Positions 21,217 to 30,149 of a stretch of 64,000 nucleotides of DNA are shown piece by piece. This DNA is from Pseudomonas sp. SCA2728.1_7 (GTDB lineage Bacteria > Pseudomonadota > Gammaproteobacteria > Pseudomonadales > Pseudomonadaceae): NCBI RefSeq assembly GCF_018138145.1, contig NZ_CP073104.1, positions 3,224,001 to 3,288,000 on the forward strand, read 5' to 3'. The position numbers were made by a program, and so were the translations under genes. Under the pieces are notes generated by a model. The model was not told where the DNA came from. It made no database searches and worked only from the letters and a program-made list of their open reading frames with translations. Numbering within the stretch: position 1 is the first letter of the stretch; each line of letters begins with the position of its first letter.

Positions 21217-21678
21217 ATGCTCTGTCAACTGTGTCCTTGGTCGGGCCAGTACCTACCCAACCAAGGAGAGGAACATGCGAGTTGCTATCGAACATACTCG
21301 CATGTTAAAAATCGTCCGTCCCTAGCGATCCCTATTGATCCGCAACGGTCCGCCACGTCGCCCTGGTAACGACGTTAAAAACTTTCGCCTCGTTCGCATT
21401 CGCTGAACGGGCCGCATCAACTGCCATCGGTTGATTTGCGCATCTGGCATGAACGCCCTCAGTCCGTTCTGCCCCTAGAAGCCTCACGGCCCTAGAATTT
21501 CTGTAGCCCACAACGACCTCCGACGCTACCGAACATTAATCTCGGAAACGCGCATATACCTATGCGTGTGGCAAATGCCCGTGCTCGCTATATAGCCAGC
21601 CGATATCCGTCTTTTACCCTTTTTAGCAGTAGTGCCGGAGGGCGCTACCTCACGCTTCAGGACCTAGGACTCAAACCT
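21217..21678 (+). other. Gap with a 16-codon frame behind a strong ribosome site
   Basis: The 462-bp gap between the integrase and the AlpA-like gene holds an ATG at 21275 preceded by AAGGAGAGG, reading MRVAIEHTRMLKIVRP and stopping at 21325. The ribosome site is part of the right arm of an imperfect hairpin (CCTTGGT-CGGG with CCCA-ACCAAGG, about 21235-21266). This may be a leader peptide or the stub of a broken gene. The remainder shows no convincing frame. Confidence 0.3.
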
Positions 21679-21894
21679 ATGGCAATGCACGTTAGCAACT
21701 TTGACGACGTCAGCGACGATGACAAAATTCTTCGTTTACGCGATGTCGAGTCAATCGTCGGCCTAAAACGCTCAACAATCTATCGCAAAATATCGGAGGG
21801 CCATTTCCCGCGCCAACGCCTTTTGTGCGGCTCCAGCGTCGGCTGGCGGAACAGTGAAATCCAGGCTTGGATTCGGCAAAGGGAGGCGCTGTAA
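21679..21894 (+). CDS. AlpA-family helix-turn-helix regulator
   Basis: The 71-residue product contains ILRLRDVESIVGLKRSTIYR followed by KISEGHFPR and a C-terminal GWRNSEIQAWI, the AlpA/MerR-like HTH that recognises DNA in P4-like satellites. Such proteins activate integrase or excision genes. The frame is open 39 codons upstream, but this start gives the family length. Its stop overlaps the start of the following ATPase gene. Confidence 0.8.
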   Translation: MAMHVSNFDDVSDDDKILRLRDVESIVGLKRSTIYRKISEGHFPRQRLLCGSSVGWRNSEIQAWIRQREAL

Positions 21895-22949
21895 TGCAGC
21901 GCCGAACACCTCAACAGCCGGGCTGGATGGTAGAACTCACAGCGGCAGTAGATATTCCAGTGGAAAAAATCCAGTGGATATGGCCAGGCTGGTTGCCAAG
22001 GGCAAAGCTATCCATTCTTGCCGGCGCAGGTGGATGCGGTAAAACCACGCTTGCGATATCGCTGGCCGCCACGCTCAGTAGAGGTGGTGACTGGCCAGAC
22101 GGCAGCAAATGTGAGGTCGCAGGCAACATCGTAATCTGGAGCGGCGAGGATGGTATAGCTGACACGATCATTCCTCGCCTTACGGCTGCAGATGCCGACC
22201 TAACCCGCGTGCACATCATCGAGGGGCTCAGTGATCAGCGTGGGAACAGGCGACAGTTTGATCCTGCAGCCAACTTTACCCTTTTAAATGAGGCAGCCGC
22301 ACGGATTGACGGCGTTTCATTGCTGATTTTCGACCCACTGATCAATCTCATCCGTGGGGACATGCACCGAGCCAACGAAGTTCGGCAGGGACTACAGATG
22401 GTGGTGGATTTTGCCGAACAGCATTGCTGCTCCGTGCTCGGTATATCTCACCTCAGCAAAAGCGCCTCTCAGTCCTCTGTAGCTGATCGAGTCATCGGCA
22501 GCCAGGCATTCTCAGCACTTGCTCGCACGGTACTGGTGGCCGGGAAAGCTAATAACTCTGAAGCTCGGGTGCTTGTCCGGGCCAAGTCGAACGTTTCGAT
22601 CGATATAGGGGGGATAGAGTATTTCGTTAAGCCCATCGTGATAGGCGAGCAGCTGGAAACAACCTGCATCCGGTGGGGAGAGGCCGTCGAAGGAAGCGCT
22701 GAAACTATTTTGGCGGATATCGAGCGAACGGGTGGAGCGAGACCAGTATCAGCGACTCAAGAAGCTTGCAGCTTTCTTGAAGCCACGCTGCAAGCAGGCC
22801 CTGTCTCGATCACTGCGCTGCAGTCTTTAGCTGAGGAGTCATGCATCTCTTGGGCATCAATACGTAGAGCGCAGAAACAGCTAGGTATCCGCTCATGCAA
22901 GGTGGGCATGCAAGGCGGATGGGTATGGGAGCTGCCCACCGCCCTCTGA
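21894..22949 (+). CDS. RepA-like AAA/RecA-fold ATPase
   Basis: The 351-residue protein has a Walker A (AGAGGCGKTT) near residue 45, a Walker B-like segment LLIFDPLINLIRGD and a sensor-like ISHLSKSA. This matches the hexameric RepA/DnaB-type helicase family (AAA_25) encoded by plasmids and satellite islands. The C-terminal ~90 residues resemble a winged helix. A GGGAGG site lies 8 bp before the ATG, which overlaps the alpA-like stop (TAATG). It probably helps replicate or maintain the excised island. Confidence 0.8.
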   Translation: MQRRTPQQPGWMVELTAAVDIPVEKIQWIWPGWLPRAKLSILAGAGGCGKTTLAISLAATLSRGGDWPDGSKCEVAGNIVIWSGEDGIADTIIPRLTAADADLTRVHIIEGLSDQRGNRRQFDPAANFTLLNEAAARIDGVSLLIFDPLINLIRGDMHRANEVRQGLQMVVDFAEQHCCSVLGISHLSKSASQSSVADRVIGSQAFSALARTVLVAGKANNSEARVLVRAKSNVSIDIGGIEYFVKPIVIGEQLETTCIRWGEAVEGSAETILADIERTGGARPVSATQEACSFLEATLQAGPVSITALQSLAEESCISWASIRRAQKQLGIRSCKVGMQGGWVWELPTAL

Positions 22950-23094
22950 AGGTGCTCACCTCCCCCCGAAGATGCTCAATACTAGTGTTGAGCACCTTCG
23001 TTTTATTGAGCGCCTTCGCCTCACGACCAGGGAAATCCTAATATGGACGCAGCCCGAGAATGCGCAGTCGTAACAAAGAGCGAAGCGGCTAGCG

Positions 23095-23319
23095 GTGGTG
23101 AAAGCCGCTTTGCCGAATGGGCGTAAGCAGTCGTCGTCATTGCGCATGCGGCAAACGAAGTCAGAACTCGAGATCGCGATCGCTGGCGGCGACCATGCCC
23201 TGCTGACGCTCGACGCCATTCGCGCAGAGGCGACGACGCTCAAGGCGCAGGAATATTCGATGACGCGCGCGTTCGGCGACGGAGGTGACGGCGACCTGTA
23301 CAGCTTGTTCCAGTTCTGA
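23095..23319 (+). pseudogene. 3' fragment of an unrecognised gene with high-GC codon use
   Basis: From about 23150 to the TGA at 23317-23319 the frame has strongly GC-rich third positions and reads ELEIAIAGGDHALLTLDAI onward to GDLYSLFQF. It has no good start or ribosome site. It looks like the last ~60 codons of a gene whose front was lost. It ends 6 bp from the end of the convergent STAND gene and shares its composition, so both probably arrived together. The rest of the gap 22950-23094 shows only a short GAGGTGCTCA/TTGAGCACCTTC hairpin-like repeat. Confidence 0.4.
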
Positions 23320-23325
23320 ACGACG

Positions 23326-26300
23326 TCACTCAAAACTTTCCTCGCCCTCGCGGTCGCGGCTGCGCTCATGATCGATACGCCGGTCTAGCTCGGGGAGGAT
23401 GGCATCCACCCATTGCCGGACATCGGCATACGGGCTTTCGCGGAACGTCAACACCTGAGCCTTGCGACGGGCAAGGATGTCGGCAAGCGAGCCGCTCCAG
23501 CTCCGAGGATGGAGACGAGTCCAGAAATCGCCGAGAAAGGCGCGCTTGTCCGGCGCATAATTGAGCATATCGAGAAACAGCGGCGAGATGCCGTTATCCT
23601 CCTCGTCGTCGATCTTTCGCCTGAACATCGAGATGGCACGGCCGAGCAACGTATAGCGCGTCGCCGCATCCTGGTCCGCCCATTGGCGCAGGACCGCCGG
23701 GTCCATGTTCTCGACCGGTGTGCCGAAGCTGAAGTCCGCATCGAACAGCCGGTGGTTTCGCGATGTCATCTCAGGTAGGAGGAACATATCGAGCCCCGCA
23801 GCGGGGTGGGTCTCAAACAGCGCCTTCAGCACATGGCTCAAATCATGACGGGAAAGATAGCAGACCTCCATCGCGCCGCGGATATTTGCACAGACATCGC
23901 GAGCCGTCGCTTCACCGTCGCTCCCCGTACAGCAAACCCGAATGATCGTGTGCAGGCCATAGTCGCGCAAAGTGCCCTTCTTGCTGAAATCGGTGCGGCG
24001 CAGCAGGTTGCGGCCGAGCGCGATCAACGTCGGATTGCGCTGCCGGCCGGCTTCGCGGTCGCGATAGAAGTGCATGTGCAGGATATCGAGCGCGATCTCG
24101 ACCCCGTCCGGCAGATCCGCAATATCGAGCAGCAGGAGAGCTAATGCCTCCGGCGGTGAATCGCCAACGGTGCCGTTGGCGATGCTCATGAAGTCGAAGG
24201 ACTGAAGTGCCCCTTTCTCGATCGCGCGTCGCAGCCGCGCGATTCCTGCCTCGTCGATCCCAATCCGCGCCTGAAGATAAGGAAGCGAGCGGGCCAGTGC
24301 CGGGTTCTCGATCGCGGCTTCCAAGCTGGTTTCGGCAAAGCCAGTGTCACGCTGATGCGCTTCGTAGATGAACCCGCCGAGCACAGTCGCATTGCGGCTC
24401 TTAGACTCCGCCGCCTCGAAATGACCGACCAGATCGCGCCAGATCTCGGCAAGGTCACTCGCACCTTCGGCGAGGCCGCGTCCGCACTCGAGCGCGCGCT
24501 GGGCATGGGGTTCGACCATCAGCTCGGTCAGGAATTCGGCGCGCGTCTCGGAATCGTGCGCCAATTGCCGGCCGACATCCTGAGCCATTTGGGCGGCCCT
24601 GTGCCACGGCTTCATCACATCCCCATCGTCCGGCTCGCCGTCCGCAACTTCCCAGCCGCCAATGCTACGATTGAGCACGACCGCGCGCGCCTGATGGAGG
24701 AGGTCGGACGGCTTGAGCCGTTGGATGATCGCCTCGAGCCGCTTTCGCACTGGCTCGGGCATCGCGTTGCCTTCGAAGCGGAGGCAGGTGCGGAATGCGA
24801 TCCAGCCCTCGATCCAGGGCTTCACCTTGACGAACGTGCTCGCCGCGCGATCCAAGGCGTCGTGGCAGGCGCCAAAATGCCAAAGGTCGCGCACACTGCC
24901 GGCAAGCGTGATACGCGCGTCATTCAGGACTGACGACAGCTCGACGGCGAGATCGATAGCGCTGTCGTACCAATCCCACACGTCCTTGTTCAGCTTCGGA
25001 CGCCATCCCCAGTCGCGCGACCGTGCTCCGAAATCGAAGCTGCTCGACGAGGTGAAATTGTGCGCGGTCAGAAGCGCGTCAAGCGCGACGGATGCACAGC
25101 GGCGCTTGTCTGCATCACCGGATTTCGCCAGCAGACGCACTAACGCGCGCCGTTGCTCGGGTGGAGTCTGGGTCCCGGATAGATACAGGTGGAAGAGCTC
25201 GGCAAACGCGTCGCGGGCGGAGTTTTGATTTTGGTCGGCAGGCTCGGCGGCGAGGAAGCGGGCGAGCAGCGTCGCGGCGGTCTCGAACATGTGCTGCTCA
25301 TAGCCGAGCGTCTTGATGAGGCGGATCCATTGCCACCGGGTCGGCTCGTTCGACGACAGCAATGTTGCCCCGTTGGGACCATCCAGTTCGTGTTCGATTT
25401 TCGCCAGCACCGCCTCTGGCGCAACTGGGGCGATATTGGTCAGGATCTCGAGGCCTTCTTTGCCACGCGTCACGAGGTCCCCGAGCGGCCCATCGCTTCG
25501 CAGCCAGCGCGCGACCGCTGCCTGAGCCTCTGGGCTATCATGAAGATAGCCCAGACGGCGGGAGAGCGACGTCTGCATGCGTGGCGTCAGCGAGGCGCTG
25601 AACCGTTCGAAGTCCGACGGCGGTATCCGTTGGAGCGCGAATGTGGCAAGCGGGTTCGCAATCGCGTGTGGGAGGATCGCCTTCCAGCGGCCGCGCACTT
25701 GTGCGATGCCGCGTCGGCGAAGCTCCGCAAGTGCGGCGTAAAGCGTCGCCGCGCTCACCGATCGCAGGCCGCCGATGCGCGCGAGTTCGCCATCGGATGA
25801 GGTGTCCTCGCCGTTGACCGAATAGAGCAACGACAACTCTTCCGCCGCATTCAATAAATTCTGATCGGGCTGATTGCGCTGCTGGAAGATTCGCTCGAAC
25901 AGCTCGCGGCTCTTGAGCTTGCCCAGTGTCTCACCCTTACCGAGCGTTTCTGCCAGCGCGCGTGCCACGCGGAAGTTGCCATCGCTGAAGTCAGCGATGG
26001 TTCGCCGGTCGATCTCGGACACGTCCGGGAAGGATCGCTCGAGCCATTCTGCGACCAGGTCGGGCGAGGCGGACTGCAGCCGGAAGACTTCGGTTCGCTC
26101 GGGCTCGTCGTCGCGAACATCATATTCGACGGTGAGAAGGCTGACGGTGCTCGTGCTTTCCGAGCAGATGCGAGTGAGCTCGGTGTGAGTTGCCGGATTG
26201 CAATTATCGACTATAAGGATGGCTCGTTGCCCGCGCAGAACGAGCTGTCGTGCCATGTCGTGCGCGGTGGGATGGGTTTCGGCCGAATAGTCGGTATAGA

Positions 26301-27123
26301 TTGCGAGGCTCGGATCGAGCGGCTCCTCACCAACCTCGCTCTCGAACAGCGCCTGGACCAAACGCGTCTTGCCCAAGCCGGACATGCCGATCAACCGGAT
26401 ACATTGCTTCGGGGTGCGAAGCGCGGCGCGAAGACCCTTGATACCTTCGGCGATCGTCAGTTGCTCGCGTTCACGCGAGCGTTCATCGGTCAGGCAAGCC
26501 TTGTCGTTGGATAGATAGGAAGTATCCTCGGCAACGTGCGTTCCGGTCCATCCCCCGATGCTGCTCCAGCCCGACAGACCGAGGCCGACGCGGTTGCGGA
26601 CCCAGGCGGCGATGCCCGGATATTCGTTGACCCAGGTCGCGATGCGATCGCGGTCGTAGAAGTCGGTATGGAGATCACTGGCTTCGGGAAGATCGTGCAG
26701 CGCGGCGCGCATCGCCGAACGCCGATCTGCAAGCGGCTTATCTGCGACAGACCCCTGCGAACTGACGATGATGTAGGCGCCGGATTCTGCGGCGAGCTCG
26801 CAGATGACCTGCCGCAGCTTCCCGTCGACGCCACCCTTGGGCTTCGGCCGCATCTCGCCTTCGATGGCGCCTGCTGGCATGTCCGGCTTCTTCACCTGAA
26901 AGCCGGTGCATGACCGCGGCACGAAGTCGGGGTTTGCAATCGGCGCGGGACACTGCACGCGCACATCGAGTCCGCCATCCGCAGCGTCCTGATTGCCGCC
27001 TGCGGTGACCGCCGACAGGGGACAGCCCTGTTTTCGCAGCTCCGCCAGTGCAAGACGGGCGACGAGGGTGCGCAAATCGGCATCGCCCAGATTGGTGATA
27101 TCGGCACCTGTTACTTCGAGCAT
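23326..27123 (-). CDS. Large STAND-like NTPase with N-terminal PD-(D/E)XK nuclease motif (putative defence protein)
   Basis: The 1265-residue protein has an N-terminal domain with DGGLDVRV (Asp53) and GFQVKK (Gln76-x-Lys78), a D...QxK pattern of Mrr/Cap4-type endonucleases. A P-loop NTPase follows, with Walker A GMSGLGKT (residues 246-253) and Walker B AILIVDN (Asp306). About 800 residues of helical, HEAT/TPR-like sequence complete it. This order matches antiphage STAND proteins such as Avs, in which the C-terminal part senses a phage protein and the nuclease kills. Codon use is much more GC-rich than its neighbours and recalls an alphaproteobacterial donor. It is monocistronic. Sensor specificity is unknown. 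Confidence 0.7.
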   Translation of the reverse strand: MLEVTGADITNLGDADLRTLVARLALAELRKQGCPLSAVTAGGNQDAADGGLDVRVQCPAPIANPDFVPRSCTGFQVKKPDMPAGAIEGEMRPKPKGGVDGKLRQVICELAAESGAYIIVSSQGSVADKPLADRRSAMRAALHDLPEASDLHTDFYDRDRIATWVNEYPGIAAWVRNRVGLGLSGWSSIGGWTGTHVAEDTSYLSNDKACLTDERSREREQLTIAEGIKGLRAALRTPKQCIRLIGMSGLGKTRLVQALFESEVGEEPLDPSLAIYTDYSAETHPTAHDMARQLVLRGQRAILIVDNCNPATHTELTRICSESTSTVSLLTVEYDVRDDEPERTEVFRLQSASPDLVAEWLERSFPDVSEIDRRTIADFSDGNFRVARALAETLGKGETLGKLKSRELFERIFQQRNQPDQNLLNAAEELSLLYSVNGEDTSSDGELARIGGLRSVSAATLYAALAELRRRGIAQVRGRWKAILPHAIANPLATFALQRIPPSDFERFSASLTPRMQTSLSRRLGYLHDSPEAQAAVARWLRSDGPLGDLVTRGKEGLEILTNIAPVAPEAVLAKIEHELDGPNGATLLSSNEPTRWQWIRLIKTLGYEQHMFETAATLLARFLAAEPADQNQNSARDAFAELFHLYLSGTQTPPEQRRALVRLLAKSGDADKRRCASVALDALLTAHNFTSSSSFDFGARSRDWGWRPKLNKDVWDWYDSAIDLAVELSSVLNDARITLAGSVRDLWHFGACHDALDRAASTFVKVKPWIEGWIAFRTCLRFEGNAMPEPVRKRLEAIIQRLKPSDLLHQARAVVLNRSIGGWEVADGEPDDGDVMKPWHRAAQMAQDVGRQLAHDSETRAEFLTELMVEPHAQRALECGRGLAEGASDLAEIWRDLVGHFEAAESKSRNATVLGGFIYEAHQRDTGFAETSLEAAIENPALARSLPYLQARIGIDEAGIARLRRAIEKGALQSFDFMSIANGTVGDSPPEALALLLLDIADLPDGVEIALDILHMHFYRDREAGRQRNPTLIALGRNLLRRTDFSKKGTLRDYGLHTIIRVCCTGSDGEATARDVCANIRGAMEVCYLSRHDLSHVLKALFETHPAAGLDMFLLPEMTSRNHRLFDADFSFGTPVENMDPAVLRQWADQDAATRYTLLGRAISMFRRKIDDEEDNGISPLFLDMLNYAPDKRAFLGDFWTRLHPRSWSGSLADILARRKAQVLTFRESPYADVRQWVDAILPELDRRIDHERSRDREGEESFE

Positions 27124-27221
27124 TTTCCCCGGCCTTCCTAGGTAGATTCAGTCAATGATCGCGTAGATAGAGCCTGTCGTGATTTACAGGCTCACCGCCA
27201 GCCATGCAGTTCAGCTAAAAA

Positions 27222-28055
27222 CTACTTCCCAATGAAATAGAGATTGCCGTTCTTGTTGTAAATCGCGGCAGGTCGGAAGTCCTTAGGCCAATTCCGTCCA
27301 GGATAGTATGCATACATCCATTCGGGCAGGTGGCGAGCAATACCCGCCAGCGCATCCATGCCGTCCTTATCAGCTCTGTTAGCGTCAGCAAATAGTTCGC
27401 CTGAGGGATCGGTCAGGAAAATCGGGCCGTAGGCTTTCTCGGCCGAAATGAATGCTGGCGCAACGCTCGCCGGAGCGTCGAACGGCGTAGGGTTCCCAGC
27501 AGCCAAATCTGCAAGCCTGTCGTATTTCTTGCCTGATCCGTCAGCGTACTTAGCCGGCTCATGACGCAACTTTGAGATTTTTCCACCAAAGTATTTTTCT
27601 CTCGCATCAAGCCAGGCCGACCTGACCAACGCAGATGCCTCCTTTGGGTTAGACGCGAGTTCCTCAGGCACCCACGCAGCAACCTGGTAGTGATAGACAG
27701 GGCCAGCACTGCCACCACCCAGCAAGAATAACCCGACGCCAAGAGAGGCTGCGCCTGCGCTGCTAAAACCAGTTGGAGGCGACACGTATCCCAAACCCGC
27801 CGTTGCTAAACCTCCAGAGCTTCCCGAAGATCGCGGCGCGCTCAGGTTATCTACTTCATTCCCGACCATTACCCTTGGAATATCGCGCTGACCATCGATG
27901 CGCATGGCTTCCAGAACCAACATGGCATCGGACCATTTTTCGCGAGGAACATCTTTAGGTTCTGGCAACGTGACCTTCGGGGTACTGGAGCAACCCACCA
28001 ACGCAACCAACAGCAAGGTACCAACGCATCCCTTCACAGAAAAAAGCACCGACAT
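27222..28055 (-). CDS. Lipoprotein of unknown function
   Basis: The 277-residue product has a signal peptide with lipobox LVGC (then SSTPKV), so it should be an outer- or inner-membrane lipoprotein. A Gly/Ser-rich region (about residues 80-120) includes a short hydrophobic stretch (GAASLGVGLFLLGGG), and the C-terminal half is globular. I do not recognise a family. It is free-standing between the STAND gene and the resolvase. Composition is ordinary for Pseudomonas. Confidence 0.7.
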   Translation of the reverse strand: MSVLFSVKGCVGTLLLVALVGCSSTPKVTLPEPKDVPREKWSDAMLVLEAMRIDGQRDIPRVMVGNEVDNLSAPRSSGSSGGLATAGLGYVSPPTGFSSAGAASLGVGLFLLGGGSAGPVYHYQVAAWVPEELASNPKEASALVRSAWLDAREKYFGGKISKLRHEPAKYADGSGKKYDRLADLAAGNPTPFDAPASVAPAFISAEKAYGPIFLTDPSGELFADANRADKDGMDALAGIARHLPEWMYAYYPGRNWPKDFRPAAIYNKNGNLYFIGK

Positions 28056-28183
28056 GAAAACTCCCTATTTTTATTCAGTGGTAGTCCGGCACACGTAGAA
28101 CGCCGGAGACATCCTTCACTTGCCTGCCAGGTCATAGCGCCCAAAATTATCTGAGCAACTTCAGCGGAAAATACCAGCACCAC

Positions 28184-28759
28184 TTAAACGACCGCAGATG
28201 ATTTCGGCGAACCGACGTAGCGGTAAAGCGTTGTTCGAGAAACGCCATACCGTCGGGCAACATCGGTCACCTGTATCTCAGGATCTCTGAGAAGAGCTCG
28301 TATCTCACGCACCTGACGATCATCCAGCGCAGGCTTGCGTCCACCTTTTCTCCCACGGGCACGAGCCGCAGCCAGTCCTGCACGAGTTCGTTCTCGAATG
28401 AGGTTGCGCTCAAACTCAGCCAGGGCAGCGAACACGTGAAAGATCAGCTTGCCGGCAGCGCTGGTGGTTTCGATTCGTTCGGCTATGGATTCGAAGGCCA
28501 CCCCTTCCTGCTCCAAGCTACTGACAATCCCAACCAAGTCAGGCAAAGAGCGACCGAGGCGGTCCAGTCGCCAGACAACCAGAGTGTCACCGTTACGCAG
28601 AGCTTTAAGGCAATGCCCCAGCTCCGGCCTGTCCGCCGACTTGCCGCTCATGGTCTCCTCGTAGACTGTTGAGCACCCAGCCAGAGCAAGTGCATCTCGC
28701 TGCAGGTCGAGGTTCTGATCATCAGTCGACACTCGGGCATATCCAATCCGCTTTCCCAT
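28184..28759 (-). CDS. Serine recombinase, TnpR/Hin family
   Basis: The 191-residue protein starts MGKRIGYARVSTDDQNLDLQ, with the nucleophile Ser in YARVST, the conserved DRLGRSL and GKLIFHVFAALAEFERNLIRERT segments, and a C-terminal HTH (VTDVARRYGVSRTTLYRYV). It is a resolvase or DNA invertase. No transposase is nearby, so it may be a Tn3-type remnant or an autonomous recombinase. The start at 28759 is preferred over an in-frame ATG five codons upstream because of family alignment. Confidence 0.9.
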   Translation of the reverse strand: MGKRIGYARVSTDDQNLDLQRDALALAGCSTVYEETMSGKSADRPELGHCLKALRNGDTLVVWRLDRLGRSLPDLVGIVSSLEQEGVAFESIAERIETTSAAGKLIFHVFAALAEFERNLIRERTRAGLAAARARGRKGGRKPALDDRQVREIRALLRDPEIQVTDVARRYGVSRTTLYRYVGSPKSSAVV

Positions 28760-28846
28760 ACGTTTTTCTCTCACTGATTTCGGTACGGGAAAAGTGACAG
28801 GAAAGCGGTAAATCCCAAGTCCAAAAGATCAGCTGGAATATGTGTG

Positions 28847-28866
28847 CCGTAAACGACCGTTTACGG
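28847..28866. repeat. 20-bp inverted repeat with AC core, possible recombinase site
   Basis: CCGTAAACG-AC-CGTTTACGG is a perfect 9-bp inverted repeat around a 2-bp centre, the geometry of a serine-recombinase crossover site. It lies 87 bp upstream of the recombinase gene. To its right (28881-28918) a 38-bp stretch ends in CGAACCCC, so its reverse complement begins GGGG like a Tn3-family end, but it lacks the usual inner TAAG and I found no partner. Confidence 0.4.
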
Positions 28867-28985
28867 GACGGATGCGCTCGTCAATTTCAGACGCTGAAAG
28901 CGACCGAAAACGAACCCCAGAATATTTTTCCTCGCTCAACATTTCCTTCAGCAGCTCAGCACCTGAGCTGAATGGAGGAATGACC

Positions 28986-29954
28986 ATGAAGCAGAGTTTC
29001 CACGGACATTTTGATCGGGACTTGACCAAGGCCGGCTCGGCAATTCTCAGGGAGGCAGTCCGACGCGGGCTTCTCAGTCAGCACGAGGCCATGATCCACG
29101 AACAGCAATGGGCGCAGTTTAGTGTTTATGCCAACGAGTCTCATGAGGTAGATATCCTGGAATTCGTCAATAAAAAATTGGTGAGGGAGTACGGGGAAGA
29201 GCTATATATCCAGGCATACCAAGGAAATCTCCCGCTGGAAAGCGTGTCAGGCCTGCTTGAGACTGTATATGCAGTGATGGGCTTCGCAACTAATGGGCGC
29301 TGGAAAGGCGCAGCGGCTAACGTCGGTAGCCGTCTTGGCTTTCCAAGCCATGCACGGATTACCGTACCGCGCAGTCTTGACCGAACTAAGTTTGAAGCCG
29401 CGATGGTGGATATTCAGGCTCTCTACTCAGAGCAGCTAGCAACATTAATCAGGTCAGTTCGATACCTTGGCATGTCATTGCTTGAGGCTTTTTTCTTCAA
29501 CGCAGAAGATGCTCACAAGGACGCCGAAGAAGAAAGCATCTTTTATGTGTTCAGCAAAGATAAACATGAGCATCGGATCATTAATATTTCTGCCCCTGAG
29601 CAAATTGTAATTTTGGAGAAGGCCGCGGCATTTCAAAAACTTCAGGGCAGCAGTCACGCGACACCAGCAGCTTGGCGTACATGGAAATTAAAGAACCTAC
29701 CTGCCGCGCAAGAGCTTTTACTTTCTCACGGACTAAATATTGATGATTGTCGCGCGGCATATGCCTGCGAGCTCTACCGGCGATTGTCTGGTCACCACGC
29801 CCCGATTCTAGAGGGAAAAGCTCCCCACGATGAGGATCTGGAGGCCCGGAATCACGTCGCCTACGAGCTCGGGATTATGCGTGTCTGGGAAACTGATGCG
29901 TACGTCGGTGCCCGAGCCAACCTGAGGAAGGAAGCCGCCGGTACCAATCGCTAA
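28986..29954 (+). CDS. Unknown protein with a weak tyrosine-recombinase-like C-terminus
   Basis: The 322-residue product starts at an ATG 7 bp after GGAGG; an ATG 6 bp earlier is too close to that site. The C-terminal segment has CRAAYACELYRRLSG and later ARNHVAYELGIMRVWETDAYVG, reminiscent of Integrase_1-type recombinases, where GLRHAYA and ISxELGHxRxDVTxxYLG are usual. Here the catalytic His of GH is replaced (GIMR) while a Tyr is kept. This may be a degenerate recombinase or a regulator built on that fold. The middle (EEESIFYVFSKDKHEHRI) is not recognised. Confidence 0.45.
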   Translation: MKQSFHGHFDRDLTKAGSAILREAVRRGLLSQHEAMIHEQQWAQFSVYANESHEVDILEFVNKKLVREYGEELYIQAYQGNLPLESVSGLLETVYAVMGFATNGRWKGAAANVGSRLGFPSHARITVPRSLDRTKFEAAMVDIQALYSEQLATLIRSVRYLGMSLLEAFFFNAEDAHKDAEEESIFYVFSKDKHEHRIINISAPEQIVILEKAAAFQKLQGSSHATPAAWRTWKLKNLPAAQELLLSHGLNIDDCRAAYACELYRRLSGHHAPILEGKAPHDEDLEARNHVAYELGIMRVWETDAYVGARANLRKEAAGTNR

Positions 29955-30029
29955 GCCATCACACAGCAGATTTGGGTTTAGATCAGACGCCCTTAACCTT
30001 GGCAGACCTCGAAACAAAGGAGTCAGGGT

Positions 30030-30149
30030 ATGGATCGTTTTGAATTGCTTGTATATGCCGTGCTTGCCGTCATCAGTGCGCTGACGATCGCAGGTGTAAT
30101 TGGCTATATGGTCGCAGCGTACCTGGACAAGAAGCACAGCGACGATTGA
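30030..30149 (+). CDS. Small single-span membrane protein (39 aa)
   Basis: Reads MDRFELLVYAVLAVISALTI, then AGVIGYMVAAYLDKKHSDD. A hydrophobic helix (about residues 5-31) is followed by a charged, probably cytoplasmic, tail. An AAGGAG ribosome site lies 8 bp before the ATG. It follows the 322-residue gene by 75 bp on the same strand. The function is unknown, but the site and clean amphipathic design support a real gene. Confidence 0.6.
   Translation: MDRFELLVYAVLAVISALTIAGVIGYMVAAYLDKKHSDD

Noticed and set aside
23763..26514. Several plus-strand frames of 60-200 codons opposite the STAND gene
   Set aside because: They lack ribosome sites and follow the complementary codon pattern of the long minus-strand gene.
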